A stretch of 64,000 nucleotides of DNA. Origin: BOG-1184 sp049514575 (GTDB lineage Bacteria > Fibrobacterota > Chitinivibrionia > Chitinivibrionales > Chitinispirillaceae). A program made the position numbers and the translations under genes. Every line of letters begins with the position of its first letter. Position 1 is the first letter of the stretch. This document shows positions 60,631 to 64,000 of this stretch, in pieces. The notes beneath the pieces are model-generated. The model saw only the letters and a list, made by a program, of their open reading frames with translations. It was not told the DNA's origin and searched no databases. The DNA lies in contig JBEKUX010000007.1 of assembly GCA_049514575.1 (NCBI GenBank), positions 1 through 64,000 of the forward strand, given 5' to 3'.

Positions 60631-60731
60631 CCACGCCACTGCCGGCTATCTCCTCTGGCAGCCCCAACTCACCTGCTGACGCAGGTTCGGGCAGGGCACC
60701 CAGCCGACGGAGACATCCGGCAGCGGTGTGG
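60631..60731. repeat. Imperfect inverted repeat downstream of korB
   Basis: CCACGCCACTGCCGG (60631-60645) and CCGGCAGCGGTGTGG (60717-60731) are complementary at about 13 of 15 positions and enclose smaller stems such as ACCTGC/GCAGGT (60671-60685). No reading frame is present. It may terminate the korAB transcript or be an extragenic palindrome. Confidence 0.4.
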
Positions 60732-60789
60732 TTTCTTATCTCATACACTTATATCATTTTTACTATTGGGATTCCAGTTCCACAGCTAC

Positions 60790-60877
60790 TTGAGGGTGGG
60801 GGTCCGCTGAAGTTTAGAGCTGCACTGCCGATGCCCACCCCACACCCAAGCAGGTGTCTTTAGCCAAAGAAAGATAC
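60790..60877 (+). repeat. Dispersed intergenic repeat, family A copy 4
   Basis: TTGAGGGTGGGGGTCC is followed by a variable middle and ATGCCCACCCCACACCC, then the tail TGTCTTTAGCCAAAGAAAG. It is the copy closest in sequence to that at 79-166. It lies just beyond the stop of the sigma-54 activator, in a convergent gap. Confidence 0.6.
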
Positions 60878-60892
60878 TATTTGTTGAATTTA

Positions 60893-62230
60893 TTACTCCG
60901 GTTCCTTTTTCCCGATCTTGCGGTAGAGCGCCGAAAGCGAGATCCCCAGCGCTTTGCTGGCTTTGTTCTTGTCGCCTCCGTATTTCTTCAGAACTCTCTG
61001 GATATTGGCATCAAGGCACTTTTCTAAATCATCGATTTCCTCTGACTCTGAAACCGGCGTTCCGGTTTCAGAAGAGATGGTTAACCCGGTGAAATGACGC
61101 ATTTCGAGCGTTTTTTTCCGTGAAAACAGGAGTGCGCGTTCCAGAATGTTCCGGAGCTCGCGCACGTTACCGGGCCATGAATACCGGCAAAAAGCGTCGA
61201 GAATTTCGGGCGAAAGCGGCATTTCCGTATAGCCGAAACCGGTCAGGATATGCTCGGCAAGCCCGGAGATGTCCTTTACTCTGGTCCGCAAAGGAGGGAG
61301 CTCGATCGGAAACACGCATATCCGGTAATACAGGTCTTTCCGAAACCGTCCGCTCTCCGTGTCTTTGAGCAGGTCGCGGTTGGTCGCGCAGATCAGTCTG
61401 AAATCGCTGTGCCGCACCCTGTTTTCGCCGATACGGCGGAACGACCGTTCCTCAATGGTCTTTAACAGCAGTGTCTGGACTTCAACGTCCATGTCACCTA
61501 TCTCGTCAAGGAACAGCGTGCCTTTGTCCGCCATCTCAAGGAGCCCTTCCTTGTCTTTAATAGACGAAGTAAACGCCCCTTTCATGTGGCCGAACAATTC
61601 GCTTCTCAACAAATCGCCCTTAAGGCTTGAGCAGTTAAGTTCGACGAACACCTCGTTGCTTCTGCCGCTGTGGTCGTGTATCCAGCGGGCAAGAACACCC
61701 TTGCCTGTGCCGGTTTCGCCGTACAGGAGGATCGCCGAATCGCTGTCGGCCGCCACCTTTGCATGTTCGAGAAGCTGCGCAATCGATTCGCTTGTTCCGA
61801 AATAGGGCTCCTGCCCGCCTGCCATCCGCTGCTGAACAAGGCTACGGCGGCGGAGCGACTCCACTTCAAGGCTCCGGTCCAGATACCGCTTGATGTCGTC
61901 CATCTCAACAGGTTTGGTAAGAAAATTCTCCGCCCCGTACTTTGTCGCTTTTACCGCCGTGGGAATGTCGCTCGATCCGGTGATGACAATGACCGGTACG
62001 CCGGGATAGTTCTGTTTAAGTTCCGGGAGCCACTCGAGCGAATTGCCGTCGCGGAGCCGTAAATCCAGCAGAATCGCATCAATGGTTTCGGCGGCAATGA
62101 TTGTTTTCGCCTCGGTAAGAGACGGCGCTTTTCGTATGGCATACCCGTTTTTACTGAGATATTTTTCATAGCCGAACAGCGCGGCTTCGTCATCTTCGAC
62201 GATCAGGACTTGGGGAGATTTCTGAGACAC
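60893..62230 (-). CDS. Sigma-54-dependent response regulator (NtrC type) with GAFTSS loop
   Basis: This 445-residue protein has a receiver (phospho-Asp56 in LLDLRLRDG), a AAA+ domain (Walker A GETGTGKG 171-178, Walker B LFLDEIGD 239-246, arginine-rich LRTRVKDI) and a Fis-type HTH (ASKALGISLSALYRKIGKK). The sigma-54 contact loop reads GAFTSS (218-223) instead of GAFTGA. It remodels RNA polymerase holoenzyme at -24/-12 promoters, many of which surround it. No kinase is directly adjacent. Confidence 0.93.
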   Translation of the reverse strand: MSQKSPQVLIVEDDEAALFGYEKYLSKNGYAIRKAPSLTEAKTIIAAETIDAILLDLRLRDGNSLEWLPELKQNYPGVPVIVITGSSDIPTAVKATKYGAENFLTKPVEMDDIKRYLDRSLEVESLRRRSLVQQRMAGGQEPYFGTSESIAQLLEHAKVAADSDSAILLYGETGTGKGVLARWIHDHSGRSNEVFVELNCSSLKGDLLRSELFGHMKGAFTSSIKDKEGLLEMADKGTLFLDEIGDMDVEVQTLLLKTIEERSFRRIGENRVRHSDFRLICATNRDLLKDTESGRFRKDLYYRICVFPIELPPLRTRVKDISGLAEHILTGFGYTEMPLSPEILDAFCRYSWPGNVRELRNILERALLFSRKKTLEMRHFTGLTISSETGTPVSESEEIDDLEKCLDANIQRVLKKYGGDKNKASKALGISLSALYRKIGKKEPE

Positions 62231-62445
62231 GATAGGTATCCGTTGTGTTGTTGTGACTTACGAACCATACAATTTAAAAAGAGATATAGAGAAAATATAT
62301 CATGATTGCCATTCCTACCAATCATTTCATAATTGCGAAACAGGATATAAACAGGATAAATTCTGAGGGTATAAAACTTAATCTATCATATTGTTTTTAA
62401 ATCTGTTAGGTATATTTTTAAAATCTCAAACAATTATATGATTCT

Positions 62446-62463
62446 GCGGCATACCGTTTGCTT
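62446..62463 (+). promoter_or_regulatory. Sigma-54-type promoter for the OsmC gene
   Basis: TGCGGCATACCGTTTGCT has GG, ten bases, GC, and lies 63 bases before ATG 62525. It lies inside the longer open frame that begins at 62438, which argues for the 62525 start. The rest of the 294-bp gap to the divergent activator gene is AT-rich without a gene. Confidence 0.7.
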
Positions 62464-62524
62464 TATTCTAATCTACAGTTTACTAAAAACCTCGGCTAAA
62501 CACCCGAAGAGGGAGGATATAATT

Positions 62525-62950
62525 ATGCCACAACGCAAAGCTGAAGCAGTATGGGAAGGCGGCCTTTCGAAAGGAAAGGGAACCATTAAACTCGGCAGAG
62601 GCGCTTTTAAAGAGCCGTATTCGTTCGCATCGCGGTTCGAAAGCGGCAAAGGGACCAATCCGGAAGAGCTCGTCGGCGGCGCCATTGCGGGCTGTTTTTC
62701 CATGGCGTTCGCCATGATGCTGGAACAGGCGGGTTTCCCTCCGAAAAAAATACATACCGTCGCGGAGGTGAGCATCGATAAAACAGGCGATGGGTTCTCG
62801 ATCACCACCATTGCCCTGGACACCGAAGCAAAAGTGCCCGGCATCGACGATAAAAACTTTCAGGAGAAAGCACAGGCCGCCAAAGCCGGCTGCCCTGTCT
62901 CCAGGGCATTGACCGGAGCTACAATTACTCTTAACGCAAAGCTTATGTGA
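62525..62950 (+). CDS. osmC: OsmC family peroxide-reducing protein
   Basis: This 141-residue protein has the two catalytic cysteines of OsmC/Ohr: Cys57 in ELVGGAIAGCFSMAFA and Cys123 in AKAGCPVSRALTG, plus the N-terminal VWEGGLSKGKG. It reduces organic and hydrogen peroxides with thiol donors. GAGGGAGG precedes the ATG. It is divergent from the sigma-54 activator. Confidence 0.92.
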   Translation: MPQRKAEAVWEGGLSKGKGTIKLGRGAFKEPYSFASRFESGKGTNPEELVGGAIAGCFSMAFAMMLEQAGFPPKKIHTVAEVSIDKTGDGFSITTIALDTEAKVPGIDDKNFQEKAQAAKAGCPVSRALTGATITLNAKLM

Positions 62951-62987
62951 CCAATAATATAAATAGTTTTTTGCTAAAGGCAATCTC

Positions 62988-63184
62988 CAATGAACTACCC
63001 CGCAGCAAGCTCGCAGCATGCTGCGAGGTAGCTAAAAACCGCCTCTTCTCTTTTTCCCCTCTCCACTTGTGGAGAGCCGTTCTTTGAATAGAGCAATCTA
63101 TCCAAATAAGGCCTTTAGGGGGAAAGACGAAGTCAGGGGTGAGGCATAAGCCGAAGCACGCTTCGGGGAATTAAGTCCATTGTC
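62988..63184. repeat. MITE-like palindrome-rich element, family B
   Basis: The element begins CAATGAACTACCCCGCAGC and ends with the inverted related sequence GCTTCGGGGAATTAAGTCCATTG read backwards (in parts: GCTTCGGGGAA, AGTCCATTG), so it has imperfect terminal inverted repeats. Inside are an 18-bp perfect palindrome (CTCGCAGC/GCTGCGAG, 63010-63027) and CCGAAGC/GCTTCGG (63151-63166). No gene is present in the 285-bp gap. A short tail-only trace of family A (62970-62983, minus) adjoins it. Confidence 0.5.
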
Positions 63185-63235
63185 ATGAATTAATATAATT
63201 CTTCATGTGCTAAAGACTTTATTATTTTGTAATTA

Positions 63236-63859
63236 ATGAAAAGTAACATTTCAAACCGTTTCGTAAAAACGCTTTCTCTTATTGTAACACTTGCAGGGCT
63301 CGCGGTCATGGCGGGGTGGATATTCAATGTCGGCATGTTGAAAAGCCTCTCTCCGGCGTGGGTCAGCATGAAGTTCACTACCGCCCTTGCTTTTGTTGCA
63401 AGCGGCGTCACACTCTATTTTATCGTCCGTGCCGGGGAAGGTGAATTTGACAATGCCCAGGTCGTTCTTTTCATAACTTCCCTGATCATCATGCTTCTCA
63501 TGGGAACGCTGTTTTTCTCCGCGCTTCTGAAAATAAGGACAGGGCTTGAAGAATTGTTTATTAAAGACGCGACAGGCGCGGTAAAGACCGTGGGCCCCGG
63601 ACGGCCATCGGTGCTGACGATAGTGAATTTTATATTGATTGCGACGGCCGGTATTTTAACCATGGTGAATACAAAAAATCTCCGGTTTAAACTCAGGACC
63701 ATCGGCCTCGTCGTCGCTTCCATCGGAACCGTGGCCGTGGCCGGCTATATCATGGGCGCGCCGGTCCTTTATTATTATATAGAAGGAATAAACTCGGCCA
63801 TTGCCTTCCATACTGCGGGTCTGTTCGTGTTATTAGGAACAGGATTGCTATGTCTATAA
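63236..63859 (+). CDS. Integral membrane protein, sensor-type (unknown)
   Basis: This 207-residue protein has about six helices and a segment SLSPAWVSMKFTTALAFVASG. That segment resembles the membrane-sensing N-terminal regions found ahead of bacterial histidine kinases and diguanylate cyclases. It has no catalytic domain. Its end overlaps the next gene by ten bases, so the two are probably made together as a signalling pair. Confidence 0.6.
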   Translation: MKSNISNRFVKTLSLIVTLAGLAVMAGWIFNVGMLKSLSPAWVSMKFTTALAFVASGVTLYFIVRAGEGEFDNAQVVLFITSLIIMLLMGTLFFSALLKIRTGLEELFIKDATGAVKTVGPGRPSVLTIVNFILIATAGILTMVNTKNLRFKLRTIGLVVASIGTVAVAGYIMGAPVLYYYIEGINSAIAFHTAGLFVLLGTGLLCL

Positions 63860-64000
63860 GAGCAAAACTCACGATTATCTTTCTGGCGATAGCCTCGATA
63901 CCCTTGCTCCTTGTCAGCGCATTGACATACACGAACTTTAAAAATTCTTTGGAGGCCAACCGCCTTACGCAACTCCAGGACCTCGCTGTTTTCAGGGCGG
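63850..64000 (+). CDS. Sensor-type membrane protein, N-terminal part (cut by window end)
   Basis: The frame starts at ATG 63850 (MSIRAKLTIIFLAIASIPLL) and is open to the end of the window. A single N-terminal membrane helix followed by a polar stretch (NFKNSLEANRLTQLQDLAVF) is the usual beginning of histidine kinases or methyl-accepting proteins with a periplasmic sensor. The rest is outside the window, so the function is not shown. Confidence 0.65.
   Translation, partial: MSIRAKLTIIFLAIASIPLLLVSALTYTNFKNSLEANRLTQLQDLAVFRA

Noticed and set aside
60573..60892. tRNA or small RNA gene in the korB-activator gap
   Set aside because: The stems do not form a cloverleaf and no T-loop is present; repeats explain the structure.
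1..64000. CRISPR array, prophage, IS element or rRNA operon
   Set aside because: No regularly spaced direct repeats, transposase, integrase or phage structural genes, and no rRNA-like sequence was seen.

Overview
The window is chromosomal DNA from a Gram-negative (diderm) bacterium of moderate GC. MlaE/MlaF-type lipid transport genes, an outer-membrane DUF3943 beta-barrel candidate, periplasmic lytic transglycosylases and many signal peptides point to two membranes. The metabolism looks anaerobic to microaerobic. It has mercury methylation genes (hgcAB), a CoA-linked 2-oxoacid:ferredoxin-type oxidoreductase, an exported superoxide reductase, hemerythrin and ferritin-like proteins, and also a complete caa3-type oxygen reductase operon. 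No rRNA, tRNA, transposase, prophage or CRISPR array was seen. The phylum cannot be fixed from the sequence alone; Fibrobacterota, another FCB lineage or a deltaproteobacterial relative would all fit.

Layout. 0-5 kb: an FHA-lytic transglycosylase fusion, a radical SAM protein, a cysteine-free MutY-like glycosylase and thiE. 5-11.4 kb (minus): mlaF-mlaE-dnaB-family 4 UDG-coaBC-rpoZ-yicC, a housekeeping block that lacks gmk. 11.6-13.4 kb (minus): arsR-hgcA-hgcB, translationally coupled. 13.5-24.7 kb: TIGR02757 protein and ptsI; dedA, an unknown membrane protein and dus; a zinc alcohol dehydrogenase; a Ski2/Mtr4-like helicase; a nitroreductase; stomatin and NfeD. 26.4-32 kb: a small polyketide locus (type III PKS, two methyltransferases, ACP, ketosynthase, U32-type protein). 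32-38 kb: oxygen-defence genes (hemerythrin, peroxiredoxin, superoxide reductase, rubredoxin-DUF2231), plus a collapsed pdxH remnant. 38-45 kb (minus): lytic transglycosylase, DUF2231 protein, SCO, coxA-C-D-B and cyoE. 45-55 kb: envelope genes (lipocalin-like protein, GT4, GH36, three PAP2 phosphatases, DUF3943, a MetA-type barrel). 55-64 kb: metallophosphoesterase, ferritin-like proteins, a single-domain response regulator, the two-subunit oxidoreductase, a sigma-54 activator, an OsmC protein and the start of a putative sensor.

The most notable feature is regulatory. Between 25 and 62.5 kb I find thirteen elements with the sigma-54 architecture (GG, ten bases, GC or a near match). Each is correctly oriented and about 20-140 bases upstream of a start codon. 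They occur largely as divergent pairs in front of oxygen-defence, envelope and oxidoreductase operons. Two of these divergent regions (about 45.09-45.29 kb and 53.85-54.06 kb) are duplicates of each other and share a 35-bp central dyad that looks like an activator site. A sigma-54 activator whose contact loop reads GAFTSS instead of GAFTGA lies at 60.9-62.2 kb. Together this suggests one RpoN regulon for envelope remodelling and reductive or oxygen stress, packed into a single chromosomal neighbourhood.

Two families of short palindrome-rich intergenic repeats are present. A third palindrome cluster sits inside the UDG coding region.
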